Origin: Porphyromonadaceae bacterium UBA7087
GTDB lineage: Bacteria; Bacteroidota; Bacteroidia; Bacteroidales; Muribaculaceae
Length of the DNA stretch: 19,988 nucleotides
Assembly: GCA_002493515.1 (NCBI GenBank)
Contig: DKYZ01000014.1
Location: 1-19,988, forward strand
Direction: 5' to 3'
Shown here: positions 7,918 to 16,194 of the stretch, piece by piece
Layout: each line of letters opens with the position of its first letter
How positions within the stretch are numbered: position 1 is the stretch's first letter
Notes under the pieces: model-generated
Told to the model about the DNA's origin: nothing
The model's input: the letters and a program-made list of their open reading frames with translations, nothing else
Databases searched by the model: none
Program-made: the position numbers and the translations under genes

Positions 7918-8931
7918 ATGGTCAAGATAAGAAAATACGCCAACGGCATCGAGCGCTTTCTCCACGGCGAGAAGGGACAGCGCTTCTTCAATTTCGCCTA
8001 TTCGCTCGGCGCGGCCGTGGTGATCTGGGGCGCCCTTTTCAAGATCCTCCACCTTCCCGGGGGCAGCACGCTGCTCTGCATAGGCATGGGAACGGAGATC
8101 GCCATGTTTATCCTCACGGCATTCGACCGTCCTCCCAAGGAGTATGCGTGGGAGGATGTGTTCCCGGTGCTCGACTCGAAGAATCCCGAGGACCGTCCCG
8201 ACTTCAACGGAGGCGGTGGCGGCATCGTCATTGCCGGCTCACACGGCGACGCGGCGTCATCGGCCGATGTGCCCTCCGGGGCAGGAGTCCCCTATGTGAG
8301 CGCCGGACAGGCCTATGCGGCTGCCGGACTGCCGCCGTCGCTGGCAATTTCGGAGGAGGATACCCTCTCCCTGCGCGAGAGCATACAGCGTCTCTCTGAC
8401 GCCAGCACCCAGCTTTCGGAGATGGCGTCGCTGACGGGAGCCACCCAGCAGTATCTGCAGCAGATGCAGCACATCTCGGAGCAGATGACCCAGCTCTCCG
8501 AGACTACCGGCAGGCTCAACGAGGTGAGCAATGTCCTGCTGCAGTCGTATGAGGCCATCACCAACAATTCCGACCAGATCTCGCAGAGCTCTCTGGGCTA
8601 CGTTGGCCAGATGGAAGACCTCAACCGCAACATCGGCGGCCTCAACACCATCTACGAGATACAGCTGAAGAGCATCTCGAGCCAGCTCGAGAGCATCGAC
8701 AGGGTGAACCGCGGCCTCAAGGATATCCGCGATATGTATGAGAAGTCGGCTGCCGAGTCGTCGCGCTATTGCGAGGAGACCGAGAAGATGGCCCGCTATA
8801 TGAAGCAGCTCAACAAGGTATACGAGAAGATGATCACGGCGATGACCATCAATATGGCAAACCCGATGATGGGTGGCGGGTCGCCGGTGTCCAACCCTTT
8901 CGCATCGGATAATCAGAACTCTAACAGCTAA
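7918..8931 (+). CDS. gldL: Type IX secretion inner-membrane motor protein GldL/PorL
   Basis: The product has 337 residues. Two membrane helices near the N-terminus (about residues 24-44 and 50-68) are joined by the short motif KILHLPGG, the conserved GldL signature. E60 in the second helix (GTEIAMF) probably corresponds to the glutamate shown to matter for proton flow in Flavobacterium GldL. After DRPPKEYAWEDVFP comes a Gly/Ala/Ser-rich linker (about 98-140) and a long predicted coiled coil (about 142-300) rich in Gln, Ser and Glu. With GldM it forms the proton-driven motor that energises type IX secretion. The extended cytoplasmic coil makes it somewhat longer than many homologues. Spacing to gldM is 9 nt. 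Confidence 0.95.
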   Translation: MVKIRKYANGIERFLHGEKGQRFFNFAYSLGAAVVIWGALFKILHLPGGSTLLCIGMGTEIAMFILTAFDRPPKEYAWEDVFPVLDSKNPEDRPDFNGGGGGIVIAGSHGDAASSADVPSGAGVPYVSAGQAYAAAGLPPSLAISEEDTLSLRESIQRLSDASTQLSEMASLTGATQQYLQQMQHISEQMTQLSETTGRLNEVSNVLLQSYEAITNNSDQISQSSLGYVGQMEDLNRNIGGLNTIYEIQLKSISSQLESIDRVNRGLKDIRDMYEKSAAESSRYCEETEKMARYMKQLNKVYEKMITAMTINMANPMMGGGSPVSNPFASDNQNSNS

Positions 8932-8940
8932 CGGAAGAAT

Positions 8941-10518
8941 ATGGCCGGAGGAAGCAATAATGTAGCGAGAATGTCGCCCCGCCAGAGGATGATCAACCTT
9001 ATGTATATCGTCCTCACGGCAATGCTTGCGCTGAATGTCTCGAGCGATGTGCTCAACGGCTTCAACCAGGTGCAGGAGGGGCTTCACCGCACCAACCTCA
9101 ATATGTCGGCGAAAAACGAGGTGCAGTTCCGCTATCTGCAGGAGCTCTTTGAGAAAAACCCAGCCAAGGCGGAGTCCTGGTATCGCAAGGGGGTGGAGCT
9201 TCACGGACGCAGCGGAGACCTTTACCGCACCATCGACTCGCTGAAGCTTGCCATCGCGCGCAAGGCCGACGGCGAGAACGCCGATTTCAACGATATCCTC
9301 AACCGCGACGACCTGGAGGCCGCGTCGGTGACCATGCTCAATCCCGCCACCAACAGCGGGCGCAAGCTGCGCCAGCAGGTGGATGCCTACAGGGGTTTCG
9401 TGAGCTCGCTCATCGGCGACGAGTCGAAGCGCAAGGCGGTGGAGGAGATGCTCACCACCCAGGTGAAGAACAAGCCGGGCACAGTAGGCCCAACCACCTG
9501 GGAAGACAGGATGTTTGACAACATGCCGGCCATCGCCGCCGTCACGCTGCTGACAAAGCTTCAGAACGATATCCGTCAGGCCGAGTCGGAGGCACTCTCC
9601 AATCTCATCACCAATGTCGACATAGGCGACGTCAGGGTCAACGAGCTCAACGCATACGTGATACCCAACTCGAATATGATAATGCGTGGCGGAAAATACA
9701 GCGCGAACATCGTGCTGGCCGCCATCGACACTACGCAGCGTCCTACGATATACGTCAACGGCTCGAAGCTGAACAACGGCTCGGGACTGTATGAGTTCGT
9801 GGCCGGAGCTACCGGCACGCACGATTACAGCGGCTATATAGAGGTGATGCGTGGCGACGGCACTGTCGACAAGCGTCCGTTCAAGTCCTCGTATACCGTC
9901 ATAGAGCCTATGGCCACTATCTCGGCGACGATGATGAACGTGCTCTATGCCGGAATCGCCAACCCGATAAGCATATCCGTGCCGGGTGTCCCGATGAACG
10001 CTCTGACTGCCACCATGACCAACGGTACGCTTACCAGAAACGGCGACGGATGGGTGGCCCGTCCCGGCAAGGTAGGGTCGGAGGCGGTGATCACCGTGTC
10101 GGCGCAGATGGAGGGCCGTTCCCAGAACATGGGTTCGATGACATTCCGTGTGCGCAAGCTTCCTGATCCCTCTCCCTATATCGCGATTAAGGATGCGCAG
10201 GGCAACGTCGTGCATTACAAGGGGGGGCCGAAACGTATTTCCAAGGCGGCACTTATGGCCGCCGAGGGACTGGGGGCCGCTATCGACGACGAGATTCTCA
10301 ACGTCAGCTATACGGTGGTGTCGTTCGCCACCACGTTCTTCGACTCGATGGGCAATGCCATTCCCGAGGTATCCAACGGGGCGTCGTTCTCGTCGCGCCA
10401 GAGGGAGCAGTTCAAGCGTCTCAAACCGGGGAAGGAGTTTTTTGTCACCAATGTCAAGGCAAAGGGCCCCGACGGCATAACCCGCGAGATATCACCGATG
10501 CAGGTCATCCTGAATTAA
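8941..10518 (+). CDS. gldM: Type IX secretion motor shaft protein GldM/PorM
   Basis: This 525-residue protein has a short cytoplasmic start (MAGGSNNVARMSPRQRMINL), then one membrane helix (about residues 18-35, LMYIVLTAMLALNVSSDVL) typical of GldM, and a long periplasmic part. The first periplasmic domain is helical (to about residue 220). Beta-rich domains follow, including NVDIGDVRVNELNAYVIPNS and MRGGKYSANIVLAAIDTTQR. GldM dimers cross the periplasm, linking the GldL motor to the PorK/N ring. Length is normal. A long minus-strand open frame overlaps it but is only a shadow of its codon pattern. Confidence 0.96.
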   Translation: MAGGSNNVARMSPRQRMINLMYIVLTAMLALNVSSDVLNGFNQVQEGLHRTNLNMSAKNEVQFRYLQELFEKNPAKAESWYRKGVELHGRSGDLYRTIDSLKLAIARKADGENADFNDILNRDDLEAASVTMLNPATNSGRKLRQQVDAYRGFVSSLIGDESKRKAVEEMLTTQVKNKPGTVGPTTWEDRMFDNMPAIAAVTLLTKLQNDIRQAESEALSNLITNVDIGDVRVNELNAYVIPNSNMIMRGGKYSANIVLAAIDTTQRPTIYVNGSKLNNGSGLYEFVAGATGTHDYSGYIEVMRGDGTVDKRPFKSSYTVIEPMATISATMMNVLYAGIANPISISVPGVPMNALTATMTNGTLTRNGDGWVARPGKVGSEAVITVSAQMEGRSQNMGSMTFRVRKLPDPSPYIAIKDAQGNVVHYKGGPKRISKAALMAAEGLGAAIDDEILNVSYTVVSFATTFFDSMGNAIPEVSNGASFSSRQREQFKRLKPGKEFFVTNVKAKGPDGITREISPMQVILN

Positions 10519-10539
10519 TCATGAATTTTTCTTAGCCGA

Positions 10540-11700
10540 ATGAAAAGAATATATAAGAGAATATTTCCCTTGCTCACCGTGGCGTTGGTAGGATTCGGGG
10601 CTGTGGCCCAGGTCGACAATGCCGGGGGAGTCCGCAAGCGCAGCAGCAAGGACAAGAAGAAGGAGCAGGCCGGAGGACCGGCTGTGTCTGAGAGGATGCA
10701 GGGCTTTTATGAGGCGAAGGAGCCTCATGACGCCGACCTGGCGTATATGCGCCAGATCTACCGCCAGCTCGACCTGACCAAGGACGCCAACACTCCGCTC
10801 TATTTCCCGGAGGATGTGATCGACGGCCAGGAGAACCTTTTCCGCATCATCCTGAAGCTTGTGGTCGACGGGAAGGTGCCGGCCTATGAGTATCTCGACG
10901 GACGCGAGGTTTTCTCCGACCAGTATAAGATGAATATCACCGACATGCTCGAGCGTTTCGGCATCTATGCCACTCCGGCGAAGGGTTCCACGGAGAAGAA
11001 TCCGAAATTCGTGATAGAGGAGGCGGATGTCCCCACGGGGCAGGTGCTCAACTATTATATAATAGAGAAATGGGAGTTCGACCGTCGTTCAAACCAGATG
11101 AAGACGCGTGTCGAGGCGATATGCCCGGTGCTCAACCGCTCTGGGGATTTCGGAGGAGAGGCGCGTTATCCGATGTTCTGGGTGAAGTTTGACGCATTGC
11201 GTCCATATCTTGCGCAGCAGTATATATTCCTCAGTGACGACAACAATCTGCCTCAGTATAATCTCGATGATTATTTCAACATGGGGATGTATGAGGGGGA
11301 AATCTACAAGACGCGCAATCTGCGCAATCTGTCGATGACCCAGATGTTTCCCGACGAGGATGACCGCAAGCGTGCGCAAGACAGCATCGACAACCGTCTG
11401 CGTTCGTTCGGCAAGGACCTGTGGGTTCCGTCGCGCGAGGAGTTCCTGGCGATGAAGGAGAAGGAGGCGGAGCGAGAGGCCGAAGCTGAGGCGAAAGCGG
11501 CTGCTGGCGATTCCATACCGGAGCGTACTGTCGTATCTGCCGACGAGGAGCCTCAGAAGAAGGTGTCGTCTCGCTCGAAGAAGCGCAGTTCCACGAAGAA
11601 GCGTGCCAAGAAGCCGAAGCAGCCGAAGGTGAAGAGCTCTTCGTCATCGTCGCAGGGCAATTCCAATGCCGCCAAGTCGGTGCGCCGCCGTCGCCGCTGA
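10540..11700 (+). CDS. gldN: Type IX secretion ring protein GldN/PorN, with basic C-terminal tail
   Basis: The 386-residue product has a signal peptide (MKRIYKRIFPLLTVALVGFG, likely cut after AVA at 23). The GldN core follows, with YMRQIYRQLDLTKDANTPLY, IIEKWEFDRRSNQMKTRVEA and GGEARYPMFWVKFDALRPYL. PorN binds PorK in the periplasm to build the type IX ring. After about residue 305 come an Ala/Glu-rich helix (KEAEREAEAEAKAAA) and a tail (about 340-386) made almost only of Ser, Lys and Arg, ending in RRRRR. Such a strongly basic end is unusual for a periplasmic protein and may contact lipopolysaccharide, peptidoglycan or the ring. It is the last gene of the cluster, 21 nt after gldM, and is followed by a terminator. 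Confidence 0.94.
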   Translation: MKRIYKRIFPLLTVALVGFGAVAQVDNAGGVRKRSSKDKKKEQAGGPAVSERMQGFYEAKEPHDADLAYMRQIYRQLDLTKDANTPLYFPEDVIDGQENLFRIILKLVVDGKVPAYEYLDGREVFSDQYKMNITDMLERFGIYATPAKGSTEKNPKFVIEEADVPTGQVLNYYIIEKWEFDRRSNQMKTRVEAICPVLNRSGDFGGEARYPMFWVKFDALRPYLAQQYIFLSDDNNLPQYNLDDYFNMGMYEGEIYKTRNLRNLSMTQMFPDEDDRKRAQDSIDNRLRSFGKDLWVPSREEFLAMKEKEAEREAEAEAKAAAGDSIPERTVVSADEEPQKKVSSRSKKRSSTKKRAKKPKQPKVKSSSSSSQGNSNAAKSVRRRRR

Positions 11701-11720
11701 GCGCGATTGCAAATGCACAC

Positions 11721-11761
11721 ACAGTTGGGGACGTCTCTGAGGCGTCCCCAACTTGTTTTTT
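11721..11761 (+). terminator. Intrinsic terminator of the por/gld cluster
   Basis: AGTTGGGGACG (11723-11733) pairs perfectly with CGTCCCCAACT (11743-11753), an 11-bp GC-rich stem with a 9-nt loop. A TG and six T follow at 11756-11761. It begins 22 nt after the gldN stop. Confidence 0.92.
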
Positions 11762-11783
11762 ATAAAAAATTGTGTTAATTTTG
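11753..11783 (+). promoter_or_regulatory. Promoter of the restriction-modification operon
   Basis: TTG at 11753-11755, 20 nt, then TAATTTTG at 11776-11783 match the Bacteroidota promoter form. The -33 element overlaps the last base of the terminator stem and its tail. The -7 element ends only 4 nt before the annotated ATG at 11788, so the transcript may start at or just after that ATG. Confidence 0.65.
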
Positions 11784-11787
11784 TTCC

Positions 11788-12756
11788 ATGGACAGCTCTA
11801 AGAGAAACAGATTCAGAACTGATTTGTGGAAGATAGATTCCATGAAGTCGGTAGACTATTATAATGAATGGTTTATGCGTTCGGCTCCTGATGCGTATAA
11901 AGCGGCGAGGAAAGGCGTTGTAAATCATGTCAAAAGGACGATGGCGGATTTCGGATATTTATCTGAGATCTCAGGTCAAAATATTATCAGACATCCTGAT
12001 GCCTTGTCAGTTCTGCGTGCGTGTACGGCTCCTCCATTGGCGAAAGATCGTCTTGCCGGTCTTTCGGGAACAACGAGAACCCTTATAGAGACACTGGAGG
12101 ATGGAAGACTGCCAACAAGGGTATCTGAGGAGAAATTACTGAATGATTTGTCTAAAATGGCAGCGATTTTATCCAAACTCATTGACTATGATATTTTCCC
12201 TTGGCTTGGAAATAATGCGATGCCGTCGGCTCAGGCATTCAGTAGGTCTGCTTCAATCGTAGCTGACAGAATCAGCGGATCTCTTGCAGATCCTATTATA
12301 AGAAATTCCCAGGAATTGCGTCAATTGGCTGCAATAGATTCTTATTTATCTGCAAAAGGTTACAAAAGGCTCACCTCGTCAGAAATTGAGTCAATAGATT
12401 CAATGCCTCCGGGAACATTCGCCCACCATATTAATGTCCCTGTGGAGATTAAAGGAGGAAGACCGATTCGGATGCCGCTGGATGTCATCATACAACCTAA
12501 ACTCTATTCAGAGAGGCGATTGCCTTTGCTTGTTGAATGTAAGTCGGCTGGAGATTTTGCGAATACCAATAAAAGGAGAAAGGAGGAGGCAATGAAAGTG
12601 ACGCAGCTGCGAGATATGTATGGGAAGGATTCCATAGTCTTTGTTCTCTTCTTATGTGGATATTTTGATGTCGGTTATCTGGGATATGAGGCATCTGAAA
12701 ATATAGACTGGGTATGGGAGCATCGTATAACTGATTTTGAGGAGTTCGGCATATGA
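11788..12756 (+). CDS. XamI-family type II restriction endonuclease (SalI-like)
   Basis: The 322-residue product resembles XamI-type endonucleases, which in characterised members cut GTCGAC. A PD-(D/E)xK-like site is visible: D232 in MPLDVIIQPK and E250-C251-K252 in LPLLVECKSAGD, followed by the basic stretch NTNKRRKEEAMK. An earlier segment contains ALSVLRACTAPPLAKDRLAG-like and LIDYDIFPWLGN blocks. The stop overlaps the methyltransferase start (ATGA), as expected for a restriction-modification pair. Base composition is clearly AT-richer than the flanking genes, and AGA/AGG arginine codons are common, which suggests transfer. The start is uncertain: the promoter lies so close to the ATG at 11788 that either the mRNA is leaderless or translation begins at the ATG at 11842 (Met19). 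The family call is from memory of motifs; the target sequence is inferred. Confidence 0.75.
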   Translation: MDSSKRNRFRTDLWKIDSMKSVDYYNEWFMRSAPDAYKAARKGVVNHVKRTMADFGYLSEISGQNIIRHPDALSVLRACTAPPLAKDRLAGLSGTTRTLIETLEDGRLPTRVSEEKLLNDLSKMAAILSKLIDYDIFPWLGNNAMPSAQAFSRSASIVADRISGSLADPIIRNSQELRQLAAIDSYLSAKGYKRLTSSEIESIDSMPPGTFAHHINVPVEIKGGRPIRMPLDVIIQPKLYSERRLPLLVECKSAGDFANTNKRRKEEAMKVTQLRDMYGKDSIVFVLFLCGYFDVGYLGYEASENIDWVWEHRITDFEEFGI

Positions 12757-14270
12757 GAAACAATAGGGAGCATAGAAGGGAGTTGATGCAGAAGGAACTG
12801 GACTCCTGCAAAAGTGATAGGGAAAGAAATATTTTAGGGCAGTATTCCACTCCATTTCTGTTGGCTTGCGATATTGTCAAGTATGTGCTTTCGCTGAGGA
12901 ATCCGGATGATCCAATTCGTTTTCTGGAGCCGTCGATAGGGACTGGTGTATTTTATTCGGCTCTTACAGAATATGCGGATGTGCAGGAAGCTTTGGGATT
13001 TGAGATAGACGCTCACTATTACAGACCATCAAGTCAATTCTGGTCAGACAGCGGACTGCGGATTATCCATGGGGATTTTTTTGAGCAGATGCCAAGGAGC
13101 AGGTTCAACCTCATACTTGCGAATCCGCCATATACACGCCATCATCATTTGGATTCCGGATTGAAACAGCGGCTGAGAGAGAGGGTGCTTAGTCAGTTCG
13201 GTATTGGTATTTCAGGATTATGTGGCCTGTATTGCTATTTTATGATTCTGTCATCAGCTTGGTTGGAGCAGGAGGGTATTTCTTCATGGCTCATCCCCTC
13301 GGAGGTGCTGGACGTAAATTATGGAGAGGGGGTAAAGAGATTCCTCACCGATAAAGTGGAGCTTATCTCCATTCATCGCTTTGATCCGGAGGATGTGCAG
13401 TTCTCGGACGCTTTGGTCAGCAGTGCCGTCGTGACTTTTAGAAACTCAAAGCGTCGGCATCAAGATGTGGTTCTTTCTTCAGGAGGCAGCATGTATTCTC
13501 CAAGGAGACGACGGGTTGTATCGATTGATGATATGGACGCGGCTCATAAATGGACTCCGATGTTTTCTATGGAGGATCCAATTGTGGAGGGATTGCCGCT
13601 CGGGCACTATTTCAAGGTGTCGAGAGGAATAGCTTCCGGTAACAATTCATTTTTCATCTTGTCTGAGGATGAGGTTGTTGAGAGGGACTTGCCTAAGGAA
13701 TTTCTACAGCCTATATTGCCGCCTCCGCGAAATCTTAAAGAGACAAGGATAATGGAGGATGGCTCCAATCTTAAATGTAGGGATAGATATTATCTGCTAT
13801 CTTGTCCTTTGTCTTTGGACGAGATCAAGGGCCGTTACGCTTCTTTATATAGATATGTTGTTGAGGGAGAGAAGAGAAAGGTGAACGAAGGGTACAATTG
13901 CAGCCGACGTAAACCATGGTACTGTTGTGAATTGAGAACTGCCGCTCCCATTTATATGACATATATGGGAAGGGGTGGTGACGGCAGTGACGTGTTTAGG
14001 TTTATATTGAATGAATCTGCCTCGATTGTGACAAATTCATATCTGATGTTGTATCCAAGGAACGAATATAAATATTGTTTCTCGGATGCCGGTATACGTA
14101 GTTCGGTATGGCGTATTCTTAACGGAATACCCAAAAAAAGGCTTACTGCATGTGGCAGAAGTTATGGAGGCGGTCTGTTTAAAATAGAGCCTAAGGAGCT
14201 GGAATCATTAAGAGTACCGGAGCTCGAGGACGTGTTGAAGCCATTGCAGAAAAGTCTGTTTGACCAGTGA
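12753..14270 (+). CDS. N6-adenine DNA methyltransferase (Eco57I/TaqI-like) of the type II system
   Basis: The 505-residue product carries a gamma-type adenine methyltransferase domain: GQYSTP near residue 29, the S-adenosylmethionine motif I FLEPSIGTGVF (57-67), an acidic residue in GFEID (82-86), GDFFEQM (107-113) and the catalytic motif IV NPPY (124-127). The C-terminal half (about 280-505), with ISLGHYFKVSRGIASGNN-like and KKRLTACGRSYGGGLFKIEP segments, is probably the target-recognition domain. It would methylate adenine in the site cut by the preceding endonuclease, protecting the host. It overlaps the endonuclease by four bases and shares its low GC content. It appears complete. The enzyme class is secure; pairing with GTCGAC is an inference from the partner gene. 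Confidence 0.9.
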   Translation: MRNNREHRRELMQKELDSCKSDRERNILGQYSTPFLLACDIVKYVLSLRNPDDPIRFLEPSIGTGVFYSALTEYADVQEALGFEIDAHYYRPSSQFWSDSGLRIIHGDFFEQMPRSRFNLILANPPYTRHHHLDSGLKQRLRERVLSQFGIGISGLCGLYCYFMILSSAWLEQEGISSWLIPSEVLDVNYGEGVKRFLTDKVELISIHRFDPEDVQFSDALVSSAVVTFRNSKRRHQDVVLSSGGSMYSPRRRRVVSIDDMDAAHKWTPMFSMEDPIVEGLPLGHYFKVSRGIASGNNSFFILSEDEVVERDLPKEFLQPILPPPRNLKETRIMEDGSNLKCRDRYYLLSCPLSLDEIKGRYASLYRYVVEGEKRKVNEGYNCSRRKPWYCCELRTAAPIYMTYMGRGGDGSDVFRFILNESASIVTNSYLMLYPRNEYKYCFSDAGIRSSVWRILNGIPKKRLTACGRSYGGGLFKIEPKELESLRVPELEDVLKPLQKSLFDQ

Positions 14271-14309
14271 CATATTTTCGTTTTCTTGTGTTGTTTGAAT
14301 ATGTTTTTT
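14271..14309 (+). terminator. Possible terminator after the methyltransferase gene
   Basis: CATATT (14271-14276) can pair with AATATG (14298-14303), directly followed by six T (14304-14309). The stem is short and AT-only with a long loop, so strength is doubtful. The T-run touches the stop codon of the convergent glycosyltransferase gene. Confidence 0.4.
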
Positions 14310-15273
14310 AGAGGAGGGGGGAGAGGATGCGGAAGGCTCCGCGGCCGCCGCGTCGGGTGTAGGCGTAGGCGGCGCGTAGGGCGGCGCGTTGCGCCGGATT
14401 CAGAAGGGGGGAGGATAGGGCGGTTCTGAGTAGGGTCTCGGCGGCGCTTCTGTTGTTCTCACGCCGGTAGTGGGCGGCGAGAATTGCCTGTCGGTAGAGG
14501 GCGATGCGCAGGAGTCGGTTCTTGTCGGGGCGTCCGGATGCTTCGATGTCTTCCATCACGCGGCGTATGCTTCGTTCCCATTCTCCCTGCTTTTGGGTGA
14601 ATGTCTCCCCGGTGATCGAGTCTTTGTTGGAGTGGGCGAGCGTAAGCACATCCTCCAGGGGCGCGGTGGCCGGGTTGTCTGCCAGTAGGCGGACGCCGAG
14701 TTCCCAGTCGTTCCATACAGGGAGCGTCTCGTCCCAGGCTCCTGCGGAGCGGAAGTAATCGGTGCGCGACATATAATAGGTGGTGGTGAGCATGGAGTGC
14801 ACCATCTGGCATTCCAGAAGATTCTTAGTGGTGAAATGGCTGAGGCGTTCCCCTCCGAAAAGGTCTCTGCGTAATCCCCTCCAGTATGCTATCTTCGCCT
14901 CGGGGTTTGAATCGAAGGCAGCCATAGCCTTGGTTATGAGTGCCGGCATCATTATGTCGTCAGAATCAAAGAACACCACCTTGTTGGTATCGACTTCCCT
15001 CAGACCCCGGTTGCGTGCCACGCATGCGCCCGGAGTGCTTTCGAGAAGAATCGTTATCTTGAAGCCTTCGGCCTCATGTGCATGCTTCCAGTCGGAGACG
15101 ACACGCAGCGTCTCGTCGCGCGAGCCGTTGTCGACCACAATCAGATGGATCGGACGGTAAGTCTGATTCTCAATGCTTTCCAGGGTGCGGCACACAATTC
15201 CGGCCCGGTCGCGCACAGGCACGACCACCGACACCATCTCGCCCGCAGCGACACTATTCTCCAAATTCTCCAT
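14308..15273 (-). CDS. Family 2 glycosyltransferase
   Basis: The 321-residue protein has a GT-A fold: MVSVVVPVRDRAGIVCRTLE and LIVVDNGSRDET at the N-terminus bind the nucleotide sugar, ARNRGLREVD follows, and FFDSDD (about residues 100-105) is the metal-binding DxD motif. No membrane segment is visible, so it probably acts at the cytosolic side of the inner membrane in polysaccharide or lipopolysaccharide synthesis. Donor and acceptor cannot be inferred. The last 60 residues are Arg/Ala-rich and helical. I prefer the ATG at 15273 over the TTG at 15279; a strong promoter ends about 20 nt upstream. It is a lone gene, not part of an obvious surface-polysaccharide cluster. Confidence 0.9.
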   Translation of the reverse strand: MENLENSVAAGEMVSVVVPVRDRAGIVCRTLESIENQTYRPIHLIVVDNGSRDETLRVVSDWKHAHEAEGFKITILLESTPGACVARNRGLREVDTNKVVFFDSDDIMMPALITKAMAAFDSNPEAKIAYWRGLRRDLFGGERLSHFTTKNLLECQMVHSMLTTTYYMSRTDYFRSAGAWDETLPVWNDWELGVRLLADNPATAPLEDVLTLAHSNKDSITGETFTQKQGEWERSIRRVMEDIEASGRPDKNRLLRIALYRQAILAAHYRRENNRSAAETLLRTALSSPLLNPAQRAALRAAYAYTRRGGRGAFRILSPLL

Positions 15274-15293
15274 ATTCAAAACATATCAGACTG

Positions 15294-15325
15294 CAAACTT
15301 AACAAATTCAACTGAAAATGCCAAA
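15294..15325 (-). promoter_or_regulatory. Promoter of the glycosyltransferase gene
   Basis: On the minus strand TTTG (15325-15322), a 20-nt spacer and TAAGTTTG (15301-15294) match the Bacteroidota consensus exactly. Transcription would start near 15287, giving a very short leader of about 14 nt before the ATG at 15273. Confidence 0.72.
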
Positions 15326-15384
15326 AATCTGCGCCGGAGAGTGATGGAAATGGCTGGGGAAAGCTCATTTTTATGGGTTTGGAG

Positions 15385-15415
15385 TTGCGCGGTGGCTGGA
15401 TTTGTCTTATCTTCG
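15385..15415 (+). promoter_or_regulatory. Promoter of the nitroreductase/HAD operon
   Basis: TTG at 15385-15387, 20 nt, and TATCTTCG at 15408-15415 (one mismatch to TAnnTTTG). It lies just before the ATG at 15430, implying a leader of only about 8 nt. It supports that ATG rather than an upstream alternative start. Confidence 0.5.
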
Positions 15416-15429
15416 CGAAAAAAAAGATT

Positions 15430-16194
15430 ATGGAGAGAATTCCTGAGGCTCTGGCTGAGTTTTTCGAGCATAGGGCCACCGTAAGAAAATATACCGATGA
15501 GGCTCCGGGCAGTGAGCTGATCGACAGTATCCTGAAGGCCGCCATGAGGGCTCCGACTACGGGCAACATGCAGCTTTACAGCGTGATAGAGACGCGTGAC
15601 GCCGAGATGCGCCGTAAGCTCGCCGCATTGCATTTCAACCAGCCGGCTGCTGCCGGCGCACCGTTGATGCTGACATTCTGTGCCGACTATTACCGCTTCA
15701 CGCGGTGGTGTGAGGTCTCGGACGCAGACGCGGGTTACGACAATTTCCTCTCGTTGACCTCCGCGATGCTCGACGCGGTGATACTCGCCCAGCAGTTTGT
15801 CACGCTCGCGGAGCTTTCCGGGCTGGGTACATGCTATCTCGGCACCTGTCTCTACAATGCCCCTGAAATAGCGGAATTGCTGAGGTTGCCCCGTCTGACG
15901 GTACCCGTGGTATGCATATCCGTGGGCTATCCTGCCGAGAGTCCCGAGGCAACGGAGCGTCTCGGAGTGGAGGGTGTGCTTTATCGTGAGACCTACCCGG
16001 AGCTGAGTGACAGTGAGGTGGTGGATATATACAAGGCGAAAGACGATTTCGCGCCCAATGCCAGGTTTGTGGCCGAGAACGGTAAGAGGAATCTTGCGCA
16101 GGTCTTCACGGATGTGCGTTATCCCCGTGCGATGAACGAGTCGACCTCCGTCAAGCTGCTCGATTTCCTTAAGGCGCAGGGTTTCATGAAATGA
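15430..16194 (+). CDS. Nitroreductase-family FMN oxidoreductase
   Basis: The 254-residue enzyme shows the family start FFEHRATVRKYTDEAP, where the Arg-rich loop binds the FMN phosphate, then ILKAAMRAPTTGNMQLYSVI, and later LAELSGLGTCYLGT and VPVVCISVGYPAE, as in NfsA/FRP-type reductases. Such enzymes use NAD(P)H to reduce nitro compounds, quinones or flavins in the cytosol; the physiological substrate is unknown. The C-terminal arm (KRNLAQVFTDVRYPRAMNES) is typical of the longer subfamily. I start it at the ATG at 15430; an open frame extends upstream to 15373, but that would overlap the promoter. It overlaps the HAD gene by ATGA, so the two are cotranslated. Confidence 0.9.
   Translation: MERIPEALAEFFEHRATVRKYTDEAPGSELIDSILKAAMRAPTTGNMQLYSVIETRDAEMRRKLAALHFNQPAAAGAPLMLTFCADYYRFTRWCEVSDADAGYDNFLSLTSAMLDAVILAQQFVTLAELSGLGTCYLGTCLYNAPEIAELLRLPRLTVPVVCISVGYPAESPEATERLGVEGVLYRETYPELSDSEVVDIYKAKDDFAPNARFVAENGKRNLAQVFTDVRYPRAMNESTSVKLLDFLKAQGFMK

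Noticed and set aside
8257..10215. 652-residue open frame on the minus strand
   Set aside because: It lies antisense to gldL and gldM, which are unmistakable; composition is His/Arg/Val-rich with no recognisable domain, as expected from a codon-bias shadow in GC-rich genes.
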